Positions 1-7,691 of a stretch of DNA of 64,000 nt are shown here, piece by piece. Origin of the DNA: JAVKBW01 sp964352715. GTDB lineage: Bacteria > Pseudomonadota > Alphaproteobacteria > UBA8366 > Aestuariispiraceae. The position numbers were made by a program, and so were the translations under genes. The notes under the pieces are model-generated. The model ran no database searches and was not told where the DNA came from. It saw nothing but the letters and a program-made list of their open reading frames with translations. How positions within the stretch are numbered: position 1 is the stretch's first letter; the number at the start of each line of letters is the position of its first letter. The DNA lies in NCBI GenBank assembly GCA_964352715.1, contig CAYGSU010000004.1:56893-120892 (forward strand), in the 5' to 3' direction.

Positions 1-727
1 CATCCTGCATGCCGAAGTCTTTATCGGATGTCGGGTTGTTGAATTCGGCTGCGTCAATCAGGCCGCTTTTCATGGCAGGCTGAATTTCGCCGCCCGGAAG
101 CTGCACAACAGACATTCCCATTTCCTGCAGAACATCAGCAGCCAGACCAACGGTCCGGTACTTCAGGCCCTGCATCTGCGAGCTGTCCTTGATCTGCTCC
201 TTGAACCAGCCCAGCGGCTGTGCAGGCATCGGGCCCGAGAAGAAGCCGACAAGATCAAGCTTCAGACGGTCATGCATCAGTTCGTAATACAGTTCGCGAC
301 CGCCGCCGTAAGCGACCCAGCCCATCATTTCGTTCGCGGTCCAGCCAAAGCAGGGACCGGTGCCGAACAGCGAGGCGACCGGGCTTTTGGAATACCAGTA
401 TGCCGTCACCAGATGTGCGCCATCCAGAACGCCCTTGTGCACGGCGGTCTGCATTTCGGCTGTCTTGACGACAGCATCGACGCTCAGCAGATCGATTTTC
501 ATCGCGCCGCCGGCCATCTTGTTGACCCGGTTCACATAGTCCTGGGCGAATTCAAGGAAAATACCGCCGCCCCAGGCTGCCTGAACCTTCAGAACGGTCG
601 CTGCCTTGGCGACATGCGGTGCTGCGACAGCTGCGGCTGTGGCGCCGACAGCGGCGCCGGCGGCGCCTTTCAGAAATTTCCGGCGAGCCGGCACGTCATC
701 TTTTGTTGTTACGGTGTTTTTGGCCAT
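1..727 (-). CDS. TRAP transporter substrate-binding protein, DctP family (N-terminal part; runs off the left edge)
   Basis: This is a periplasmic solute receptor of a tripartite TRAP transporter. The frame is open from the ATG at 727 to the window edge, about 242 residues, so the C-terminus is missing. The N-terminus reads MAKNTVTTKDDVPARRKFLK followed by an Ala-rich stretch and APHVAKA, a Tat-type signal with RR and a likely cleavage site near residue 37. The mature part has typical DctP features, including AVHKGVLDGAH, GWTANEMMGW, and the TVGLAADVLQEMG and LPGGEIQPAMKSGLIDAAEF segments near the edge. Family knowledge: the latter region holds the conserved Arg and ligand-contact residues for carboxylate-type solutes. 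The membrane subunits DctQ and DctM would lie outside the window to the left. The ligand cannot be read from the sequence. Confidence 0.9.
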   Translation of the reverse strand, partial: MAKNTVTTKDDVPARRKFLKGAAGAAVGATAAAVAAPHVAKAATVLKVQAAWGGGIFLEFAQDYVNRVNKMAGGAMKIDLLSVDAVVKTAEMQTAVHKGVLDGAHLVTAYWYSKSPVASLFGTGPCFGWTANEMMGWVAYGGGRELYYELMHDRLKLDLVGFFSGPMPAQPLGWFKEQIKDSSQMQGLKYRTVGLAADVLQEMGMSVVQLPGGEIQPAMKSGLIDAAEFNNPTSDKDFGMQD

Positions 728-1118
728 TTTTTTAGGTTCCTCCACTAAGACATGAGTCTCTGCCCTTTTCCGGGCTGTTGGTGAGAGAGTGCAAGTTGTG
801 GTTTGTTAGGCATCTCTCCCGGTTTTGCCGCTTATTTTTTTTAAACAGCATAATTATCGATTATCCCATTGTCGTGCCAAAAGTATGACCGCCGCAACAA
901 AACAAAAAGTGAAAGACTGATCGACGAGACCTGCTAACCGCGGCCGGACCAACCTGTTGTTTCGATACGCAGCACCTTTCCGCGTCAAATGAAATAAATC
1001 ACATTGGCAATACCAATTGCGCTAAATAGGTCATAAATTCCCACATAGCGCAAGGTTCACTCTACTAGCTTCTTCCGAGCAATTCATCCCTCAAAGGTAG
1101 TTTAGTGTCTGACGCTTG
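728..1118. other. Intergenic region upstream of the TRAP receptor
   Basis: This stretch is AT-rich compared with its neighbours and contains no convincing gene. It is the 5' region of the TRAP gene and the 3' flank of the 2-hydroxyacid dehydrogenase. A perfect -24-like element (minus-strand TTGGCACG, plus-strand 873-880) is present, but the -12 dinucleotide is GG instead of GC, so I do not call a sigma-54 promoter. Confidence 0.5.
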
Positions 1119-2093
1119 TCAGGCAACGCGATCATTCGGCTCATTGCCTGAAAAATAGGCATCCAGATTGTCGAGCGCCCGGTTCCCCATTGCATCCCGT
1201 GTTTCACGCGTCGCGCTGCCGATATGCGGCATTAGGAAAGTATTCTTCAGATCGCGGTAGCCTGGATGAGCGTTCGGTTCGTTGTTGTAGACATCCAGAC
1301 CCGCCGCAGCCAGATGGCCGGACTTCAGGGCCGAGATCACCGCTTCGTCATCGACGACAGCACCACGCGCCGTATTTATCAGAATCGCACCTTTCGGCAG
1401 CAGCGCCAACCGGTCCGCATTCATCAACCCTTTCGATTCCGGCGTCGCCGGGCAATGCAGAGACAGGAAGTCGCACTGCGGCAGCAAATCCTCGACGGAG
1501 TCGTGAAAGACAGCGCCGGCTTCCTTCTCCGGGCTCAGGCGGCTGCGGTTGTGATAGTGGATTTCCATATCCAGACCGGCCTGTGCGCGGCGGGCGAACA
1601 CCTGGCCGACCCGGCCCATGCCGATCAGACCCAGCCGCTTTCCGGTCACCTGGGTGCCGACCATGAAGGCGAGGCTCCAGTCCTTCCACGCGCCGGCCCG
1701 CATGATCGCTTCGCCTTCGCCGGCGCGCCGCGCCGCACCCAGCATCAGCAGCATCGCGATTTCTGCTGTCGCGTCACTCAGGACATCCGGCGTATTGGTA
1801 ACGACAATGCCGTGCTCCTTCGCTGCCGCCAGATCGCAATGGTCGGTACCGACAGAAATATTTGCGATGATCTTTACGGATGACGGCAGTCTGGCAATGA
1901 CATCGGCGGTAAAATGTTCGGTGTGACAGCACAGGACGGCGTCTGCGCCGTCGGCCTTCTTCAAAAGGTCGTCGGTGGAATACAGTCGATCGTCGTCGTT
2001 GAGCAGCGCGGTATATGTTTCGGACACGCGTTTGCGAATATTTTCCGGCACCCGCCGCGATACCAGTACCGTCTTGTCTTTCAGCGACGTCAT
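1119..2093 (-). CDS. D-isomer-specific 2-hydroxyacid dehydrogenase (glyoxylate/hydroxypyruvate reductase type)
   Basis: This cytosolic NAD(P)H-dependent enzyme reduces 2-keto acids to D-2-hydroxy acids. Its 324 residues match the usual family length. A Rossmann motif GLIGMGRVG lies at residues 155-163. The catalytic triad of the family can be placed at Arg243 (INTARGAVVDD), Glu272 (NNEPNAHP) and His290 (MPHIGSAT). The substrate-loop signature SVGTDHCDLAAA lies near residue 80. The order of domains is the normal split substrate domain around the cofactor domain. It stands alone, with no partner gene on its strand, so the physiological substrate (glyoxylate, hydroxypyruvate or gluconate-type) stays open. 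Confidence 0.9.
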   Translation of the reverse strand: MTSLKDKTVLVSRRVPENIRKRVSETYTALLNDDDRLYSTDDLLKKADGADAVLCCHTEHFTADVIARLPSSVKIIANISVGTDHCDLAAAKEHGIVVTNTPDVLSDATAEIAMLLMLGAARRAGEGEAIMRAGAWKDWSLAFMVGTQVTGKRLGLIGMGRVGQVFARRAQAGLDMEIHYHNRSRLSPEKEAGAVFHDSVEDLLPQCDFLSLHCPATPESKGLMNADRLALLPKGAILINTARGAVVDDEAVISALKSGHLAAAGLDVYNNEPNAHPGYRDLKNTFLMPHIGSATRETRDAMGNRALDNLDAYFSGNEPNDRVA

Positions 2094-2252
2094 ACCTGAA
2101 TTCTCCCGTTTCTGTTATTACAGCCCTGTATTTCCGATGGTCGAACCTAAGACCGGCACCGGATCGATCAAGTAAAAAAATGCTGACCGGCGGCGATCCC
2201 TGTGCGAGGGTTCGGCATTGCCCGATCCGGGTGCGAACGGTATATCGCCATT

Positions 2253-2921
2253 ATGCTTTTGTTGTATCACCTCTGGCTCGATCCGCATTGTCGCAAGGTT
2301 CGTCTGGTTCTCGGCGAAAAAAAGCTCGACTACGAAATGCGCGTCGAAAAGGTCTGGGAACGGCGGGCGGATTTCATCGCCCTCAATCCGGCTGGCGAGG
2401 TACCGGTGCTGATCGATGAAGACGGCACCCGGCTGGCCGGGTCACAGCCGATCTGCGAATATCTCGACGAAATGTACGGCAACGACTCCCTGATCGGTCA
2501 GGGTGCCGTGGTGCGGGCCGAGGTGCGCCGGCTGATCGACTGGTTCGACAGCAAGTTCGTTGAGGAAGTGACAGTGAATCTGGTCGATGAAAAGATCACC
2601 AAGCGGCTGTTGGGCTTCGGCGAACCAAACAGCAAGGCGGTGCTGGCCGGCCTGCGCAACTTGCACACTCATTTGAATTACATTACCTGGCTGATCGACC
2701 GGCGCTCGTGGCTGGGCGGTGAGGAAATGACGTTGGCCGACCTGGCCGCGGCCGGTCACCTGTCCTGTGTCGACTATCTGGGCGATATTCCATGGGAAGA
2801 TTACCCGACCGCCAAGGACTGGTATGCGCGCATCAAGTCGCGCCCGAGTTTCCGGACCTTGCTGGCGGATCATATTCCCGGTGCGCCGCCGCCGTCGCAC
2901 TACGCCAATCTGGATTTCTAG
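2253..2921 (+). CDS. Glutathione S-transferase family protein
   Basis: A GST-fold protein of 222 residues. The N-terminal thioredoxin-like domain opens with LLLYHLWLDPHCRKVRLVL, where Cys/Ser-type glutathione activation would occur, and contains the cis-Pro motif EVPVLIDEDG followed by the SQPICEYLDE glutathione gamma-Glu site. The helical C-terminal domain contains LGGEEMTLADLAAAGHL, the N-capping box and hydrophobic staple motif of GSTs. I chose the ATG at 2253 because it begins directly before the first beta strand; an upstream in-frame start at 2202 would add 17 residues unlike the family. Specific substrates are unknown. A TPR protein gene converges on it from the right with only 7 bases between. 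Confidence 0.85.
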   Translation: MLLLYHLWLDPHCRKVRLVLGEKKLDYEMRVEKVWERRADFIALNPAGEVPVLIDEDGTRLAGSQPICEYLDEMYGNDSLIGQGAVVRAEVRRLIDWFDSKFVEEVTVNLVDEKITKRLLGFGEPNSKAVLAGLRNLHTHLNYITWLIDRRSWLGGEEMTLADLAAAGHLSCVDYLGDIPWEDYPTAKDWYARIKSRPSFRTLLADHIPGAPPPSHYANLDF

Positions 2922-2928
2922 GTCGGCC

Positions 2929-3702
2929 CTATTCGCCCTTGTTGACATCCATGGTTTCGAGATTCCGCTGCGCGTGGTCGGCCGCCGGACGCCCCTGATG
3001 CATTTCGACAAGATGCAGCCAGTCCTTGCGGGCGTCGTCGTCGCGCCCCATCAGGCGATAGATGTTGCCGCGTTCCAGCAAGGCTTCCGGATAATCCGGG
3101 TCGATTTCGAGCGCGCGGGTCGCGTCGTCCAGCGCCAGCTCCAGCGTATCGACATAGCGGTAGGCGCTGGCCCGCAGGGTCAGGGTTTCGGGACGGTCGG
3201 GCGACACGTCGATGGCCTTGTTCAGATCGTCGATCGCTTCCCAGTACTTGCCACTGAGAAACAGAACAGTAGCCCTGTCGGTCAGAATATCCGGGTTGGC
3301 CGGCGACAGGGCGAGGGCGGATGTCAGCGCGCCATAGGCCCGCGACAGATCGTTCGCCTCCATCCAGGCCAGACCCGCATGAGCGAGAATTTCCGCAGCG
3401 ATGCCGGGCGGCGTGTCGTCGGGCAGCGATGTGCTGAGCTTTTCAAGCCGTGTCGCCGCTTCCGGAAACATGCCGAGATTGATCAGGGCGATCGCCCCGC
3501 AATGCAATGCTGCCGGTCCGCCGCCGCCATCGGCCCAGGCCAGCGATTGCTCGAACGCCGCCGATGGTTCCGTGCGCGCCAGATGAATACAGATCTGGTA
3601 TTCCCGCTGCTGCAGAAATTCAGGAGCCGATTGCTGCGCCAGGCCTTGACCGGAGGTCATTGCAATACATAAGAAACCTGTCGCGATAGCCGTTTTCTTC
3701 AT
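2929..3702 (-). CDS. Secreted tetratricopeptide-repeat protein
   Basis: A 257-residue protein with a Sec signal peptide (MKKTAIATGFLCIAMTSGQG, predicted cut after GLAQ). It is followed by consecutive TPR-like helical hairpins, best seen in the C-terminal half: LTDRATVLFLSGKYWEAIDD, TLRASAYRYVDTLELALDDA and LLERGNIYRLMGRDDDARKD. These have the Ala/Gly/Leu spacing and the Pro-acid turn (DPDYPEA) of TPRs. The start at 3702 puts the Lys-Lys n-region at the very N-terminus; earlier in-frame starts at 3711 and 3744 would bury the signal. TPR proteins act as protein-interaction scaffolds; here the location is periplasmic. No partner can be named. Confidence 0.8.
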   Translation of the reverse strand: MKKTAIATGFLCIAMTSGQGLAQQSAPEFLQQREYQICIHLARTEPSAAFEQSLAWADGGGGPAALHCGAIALINLGMFPEAATRLEKLSTSLPDDTPPGIAAEILAHAGLAWMEANDLSRAYGALTSALALSPANPDILTDRATVLFLSGKYWEAIDDLNKAIDVSPDRPETLTLRASAYRYVDTLELALDDATRALEIDPDYPEALLERGNIYRLMGRDDDARKDWLHLVEMHQGRPAADHAQRNLETMDVNKGE

Positions 3703-3769
3703 CGTACCCATGCTTAAGAATACCGCTCCTGCAGTGCAAGACATCGTTTAAGAACAGGAATATGGAACC

Positions 3770-4636
3770 GTGAGTAAAAATATCCTCTTTTGTTTTGGCT
3801 TTGGTTATTCGGCGCAGGCGCTGGCTGCGCGCCTGATCGATCGTGGCTGGTCGATTCGGGGAACCTGCCGGTCTCCGGAAAAAGCCGCCAGGCTTAAAGA
3901 GCAAGGTATCGATCCGTTTCTGTTCGATCGCGATACTCCATTGATCGACGCGCAGGCCGCGCTTTCCGGGGTTACGCATCTGCTGTCATCCGTGCCGCCC
4001 GACGATCTCGGCGATCCGGTTCTGGACAACCATGCGGCGGATATCGCAGCGATCGACCAGCTTGACTGGGTCGGTTACCTGTCGACCACCGGTGTTTACG
4101 GCGACCGGGACGGCGACTGGGTGGATGAAACGTCGCCGCGCGAACCGACGGGCGAACGCGGTCAGCGGCGGGTCGATGCAGAGGATGACTGGCTGAAGCT
4201 TTGGGAAGCGATGGGCGTGCCGGTGCACCTGTTTCGCCTGGCCGGCATCTACGGGCCGGGCCGCAATGCCATCGAAACTGTAAAATCCGGCAAGGCGCGC
4301 CGCGTCGACAAACCCGGTCAGGTGTTCAGCCGTATTCATGTCGATGATATCGCCGCAATTCTCGACGGCTCCATCAACCGGCCGGACCCGGGCGCCGCCT
4401 ACAATTGCTGCGACGACAACCCGGCCCCTCCGTCCGAGGTCATCGAATACGCCTGCCGGCTGCTGGGGCAGGAACCGCCGCCGGCCATTCCCTTCGACGA
4501 AGCGGAGCTGTCGCCGATGGCGCGCAGTTTCTATCGCGACAACAAGCGCGTTTCGAACGAACGGATCAAAACCGATCTGGGGGTTACGCTGACATGGCCG
4601 GATTACCGGTCTGCCCTCAAGGCGCTGATGGACTGA
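3770..4636 (+). CDS. NAD(P)-dependent epimerase/reductase, atypical SDR (YeeZ-like)
   Basis: A 288-residue Rossmann protein starting at a GTG. The nucleotide-binding motif is CFGFGYSAQALAARL at residues 6-20. The sequence also shows the family features DWVGYLSTTGVYGDRDGDWV and FRLAGIYGPGRNAI, which resemble extended or atypical SDRs such as YeeZ. The canonical Tyr-x3-Lys pair is not evident, as is usual for that subgroup, so catalysis may differ or be absent. The last 20 bases overlap the 3' end of the convergent hydrolase gene. No pathway assignment is possible; a sugar-nucleotide or NAD(P)H-linked role is only a guess. Confidence 0.8.
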   Translation: MSKNILFCFGFGYSAQALAARLIDRGWSIRGTCRSPEKAARLKEQGIDPFLFDRDTPLIDAQAALSGVTHLLSSVPPDDLGDPVLDNHAADIAAIDQLDWVGYLSTTGVYGDRDGDWVDETSPREPTGERGQRRVDAEDDWLKLWEAMGVPVHLFRLAGIYGPGRNAIETVKSGKARRVDKPGQVFSRIHVDDIAAILDGSINRPDPGAAYNCCDDNPAPPSEVIEYACRLLGQEPPPAIPFDEAELSPMARSFYRDNKRVSNERIKTDLGVTLTWPDYRSALKALMD

Positions 4637-5414
4637 CGATTTCCAGCATTTCATCGACCCGGCGGCACAGATGGGCCAGATCGCGTTCGGTCGACAGGCG
4701 ATGGTCGCCGCCCTTGATCACCTCGACAACAAGGTCATCGCTGTCCAGCGCGGCTGCCGCCCGGAAACCATGCGATAGCGGCACATCCGGATCGGCATCG
4801 CCATGCAGAATGCGAACCGGCCCCCGCACCGGAATCGATGGCCCACCCAGCACAGCATGATCTCGTGATTCATCGAGGAACCGACGGGTGATCGGGTAGG
4901 CCGTCTCGCCATAGTCCGACGGCAGGTCGCACTGACCCCGGCGTTGCAGGTCATGACGGTGTTCCGGCGACAGTGACGGTTCGATGAGTTCAGCCGGAAA
5001 GTCCGGCGCCGGGGCAAGCAGGATCAGGCCGGCGATACGCTCGGGGCGGTCACGCGCCAGCATCATCGCCATCCATCCGCCCATCGATGACCCGATGACA
5101 ATCTGCGGCCCGTCGGTGATGTCGTCGAAAACGGCCAGACAATCGGCATACCAGTCACCGATCGTGCCGTCTTCGAATCGGCCGCCGGATGATCCGTGGC
5201 CGCTGTAATCGAACCGCGTGAAATCGCATTGCCGGTGTGTCAGATGGGTATCCAGTCTGCTCGCCTTGGTGCCGGTCATGTCTGAATGAAATCCGCCGCA
5301 GAACAGAATGCCGGGCGTACCCCGAGCCGCGCCGAAGCGGGTTTTCAGGCAGGCGATCGTTGCTGGCTGTTGACCTTCGACAAGACGCTTTTGGAAGATT
5401 TGCTTGCGTTCCAT
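4617..5414 (-). CDS. Alpha/beta hydrolase, ABHD10-like (probable thioesterase)
   Basis: A 265-residue alpha/beta hydrolase. The nucleophile elbow GSSMGG places the catalytic Ser at residue 110. The acid is in HGDADPDVP (probably Asp208) and the His in GGDHRLS (His238). The oxyanion region FCGGFHSDMTGTKA and the RFDYSGHGSSGG segment resemble mitochondrial ABHD10 and its alphaproteobacterial relatives, which act on acyl thioesters and acyl glucuronides. It is cytosolic; no signal peptide is seen. The gene converges with and overlaps the SDR gene by 20 bases, and its start region is divergent from the GT4 gene. Confidence 0.85.
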   Translation of the reverse strand: MERKQIFQKRLVEGQQPATIACLKTRFGAARGTPGILFCGGFHSDMTGTKASRLDTHLTHRQCDFTRFDYSGHGSSGGRFEDGTIGDWYADCLAVFDDITDGPQIVIGSSMGGWMAMMLARDRPERIAGLILLAPAPDFPAELIEPSLSPEHRHDLQRRGQCDLPSDYGETAYPITRRFLDESRDHAVLGGPSIPVRGPVRILHGDADPDVPLSHGFRAAAALDSDDLVVEVIKGGDHRLSTERDLAHLCRRVDEMLEIVSPSAP

Positions 5415-5502
5415 ATATGATTCCGCTGTAACCGTCGCTCATGAAGCTTCCGGGTCCGGCGACTGTGTCGGGCCCGAACCAGTAGGGTATCGTGCAGCGG
5501 CC

Positions 5503-6690
5503 ATGAATGACACGGTGAATCAATCCATCCGTCCGGCTATCGTGCAGGTTTTACCCGCGCTGGTAACAGGCGGCGCGGAACGCGGCGCGATTGACGTCGC
5601 CGTTGCATCGCTGGAGGCCGGCCTGCAATCGATTGTGATATCGTCGGGCGGGCCGATGGCGCGGGAGTTGTCGCGTGCCGGCGCGACACATGTCGAACTG
5701 CCTGTAGATTCGAAAAATCCGGTTACCATCCGGCGCAATATCAAGCGGATACAGGAAGCTATTCGCCAGCATACCGGCACGGAGTCCGGCCCCGTACCCG
5801 GCATCGTCCATGCCCGCAGCAGGGCGCCGGCCTGGAGCGCGATTCACGCGGCGAGAGGGCTCGGCATGCGGTTCGTGACAACGTTTCACGCCACTTACAA
5901 TTACAACAGCCCGGTCAAGAAGGCCTATAATGCGGTCATGACCAAGGGTGAACGCGTCATCGCGATAAGCAATTTTATCCGCGACCACATGATGAACGAC
6001 TACCAGACTGAATGGGCGCGGATCAGGGTAATTCACCGCGGTATCGATACCGGTATGTTTCATCCCGAAAAGGTCGGTGTCGAGCGCGTCGTGAAGCTGG
6101 CGACCGACTGGCGGCTGCCCGATGGCGTGCCGGTTGTCATGCTGCCGGGCCGCCTGACCCGGTGGAAGGGGCAGATCCTTCTGTTGCGCGCCCTGGCGAA
6201 GGTGAAAGACCGACCGTATCGCTGCCTGCTGGTCGGGTCGGACCAGGGTCGCACCGCCTACCGCGCCGAACTGGAACGCGAAGCTGCATCGTTGGGTATC
6301 GCCGGCCGGGTTCATATCGTCGACGACTGCCGCGACATGCCGGCCGCCTACATGCTGGCCGATGTCGTGGTTTCAGCGTCTACTGACCCCGAGGCTTTTG
6401 GCCGGGTTGCGGTTGAAGGCCAGGCAATGGGAAGGCCGGTGATCGCACCAAACCATGGCGCTGCACCCGAACAGGTGACCCACGGCGTCACCGGCTTTCT
6501 CTTCGATCCCGGCAATGAAGACTCGCTGGCAGCGGAGCTGGGCGAGGCGTTGGCGCTGGGCCCGGAAGAACGGGACCGGCTGCGCGCGGTCGGAATCGCC
6601 AATGTCGCCGAGAATTTCACCAAGGAAGTGATGTGCGGTAAAACTCTGGAAGTGTACCGGGAAATTCTGGACCGGCACCATATCGCATGA
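5503..6690 (+). CDS. Glycosyltransferase family 4 (GT-B fold)
   Basis: A 395-residue retaining glycosyltransferase. The N-terminal Rossmann domain has the LPALVTGGAERGAIDVA acceptor-loop signature. The C-terminal domain has LPGRLTRWKGQILLLRAL and the nucleotide-sugar E-x7-E motif (EAFGRVAVEG) followed by GRPVIAPNHGAAPEQVTHG. The start at 5503 avoids overlap with the divergent hydrolase and begins just before the first beta strand; an earlier ATG at 5404 is possible but gives an unusual leader. It overlaps the next gene by 4 bases (ATGA), so the two are co-translated. With a GT9 heptosyltransferase-like partner, a role in lipopolysaccharide core or other surface-glycan assembly at the cytoplasmic face of the inner membrane is likely. 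Confidence 0.9.
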   Translation: MNDTVNQSIRPAIVQVLPALVTGGAERGAIDVAVASLEAGLQSIVISSGGPMARELSRAGATHVELPVDSKNPVTIRRNIKRIQEAIRQHTGTESGPVPGIVHARSRAPAWSAIHAARGLGMRFVTTFHATYNYNSPVKKAYNAVMTKGERVIAISNFIRDHMMNDYQTEWARIRVIHRGIDTGMFHPEKVGVERVVKLATDWRLPDGVPVVMLPGRLTRWKGQILLLRALAKVKDRPYRCLLVGSDQGRTAYRAELEREAASLGIAGRVHIVDDCRDMPAAYMLADVVVSASTDPEAFGRVAVEGQAMGRPVIAPNHGAAPEQVTHGVTGFLFDPGNEDSLAAELGEALALGPEERDRLRAVGIANVAENFTKEVMCGKTLEVYREILDRHHIA

Positions 6691-7646
6691 CCGGGTCGGG
6701 TCAGCCGAAGCAATCGGTCCCCGCAGACCGAATTCTGGTTATCAAGCTTGGAGCGCTGGGCGATTTCATCCAGGCGTTCGGCCCGTTCCAGGCAATCAGA
6801 CAGACCTATCCCGATGCGCGCATCTGCCTGCTGACGACGCCGCCATTCGAGAAACTGGCGCAGCAGTCCGGCTGGTTCGACAAGGTCCTGCTGGACCACC
6901 GGCCGCGTCTGACTGACATCGCCGGCGTTCTGGATCTGCGCCGTCGCCTGATGCGGGAACGGTTCGATCTTGTTGTCGATCTGCAGACGTCCGGCAGAAG
7001 CAGCGCCTATCGCAGGCTGATCTGGCCGCAGACGCCGCTTTGGTCGGGCATCGCCACCGGGGCGTCGCATCGTCACGAAAATCCCCGCCGGGATGCAATG
7101 CATACGATCGACCGGCAGACGGAACAGTTGGCAATGCTCGGTATCGTGCCTGAAAAAAGGGTTTCGATGCAGTGGCTGACGGCGACGCCGCCGTCTTTCG
7201 CCGGATTGACCGACCGGTTCGCCCTGTTGTTGCCGGGGGGCGCGGCGCACCGGCCGGAAAAGCGCTGGCCGGCCGAAAACTATGCAGACCTTGCGAAATT
7301 GCTGATCGCAAAGGGCGTGCAGCCGGTGGTTCTCGGCACCGAGACCGAGGCACGGGAAGCGAAGACCATCGTGTCTGCCTGTCCGGAAGCGCTCAGCCTG
7401 ATCAGCAAGACCGGTCTGCCGGAGCTGGCCGCCCTGGCGACGCGGGCGACGCTGGCCGTCGGTAACGATACCGGGCCGATGCATCTGGCGGCTGTCTGTG
7501 GCTGTCCAAGTGTCGTAATTTTCTCGCATGCGTCCGATCCGGCGCTCTGCGGACAGCGCGGGCCGCATGTCGCCATTCTGCGAAACGAACGGATTACGGC
7601 GGTTTCCGTGCAACAGGTCGTTGAAGCGGCGGAAGGCTTAGGCTAA
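6687..7646 (+). CDS. Glycosyltransferase family 9 (heptosyltransferase-like)
   Basis: A 319-residue GT9 protein. The N-terminal ILVIKLGALGDFIQAFGPF, with its catalytic-type Gly-Asp-Phe loop, and the C-terminal LLPGGAAHRPEKRWPAENY and VGNDTGPMHLAAVCGCPSV segments are standard GT9 motifs; the latter bind the nucleotide sugar. Family members transfer ADP-L-glycero-D-manno-heptose or related sugars to lipid A-Kdo. The gene is coupled to the preceding GT4 gene by a 4-base overlap. Acceptor and sugar donor cannot be read from sequence. thrS follows after 45 bases on the same strand. Confidence 0.88.
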   Translation: MTGSGQPKQSVPADRILVIKLGALGDFIQAFGPFQAIRQTYPDARICLLTTPPFEKLAQQSGWFDKVLLDHRPRLTDIAGVLDLRRRLMRERFDLVVDLQTSGRSSAYRRLIWPQTPLWSGIATGASHRHENPRRDAMHTIDRQTEQLAMLGIVPEKRVSMQWLTATPPSFAGLTDRFALLLPGGAAHRPEKRWPAENYADLAKLLIAKGVQPVVLGTETEAREAKTIVSACPEALSLISKTGLPELAALATRATLAVGNDTGPMHLAAVCGCPSVVIFSHASDPALCGQRGPHVAILRNERITAVSVQQVVEAAEGLG

Positions 7647-7691
7647 ACATCCGCCTCGCATTCGTAACGCATGTAACCAAGGATCGAGAGA

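Noticed and set aside
865..880. Sigma-54-like sequence upstream of the TRAP receptor gene
   Set aside because: The -24 box TTGGCACG is perfect on the minus strand, but the -12 position has GG in place of the near-invariant GC.
1003..1019. Sequence TTGGCAATACCAATTGC resembling a sigma-54 promoter on the plus strand
   Set aside because: Eleven rather than ten bases separate GG and GC, and it points into the 3' end of the convergent dehydrogenase gene.
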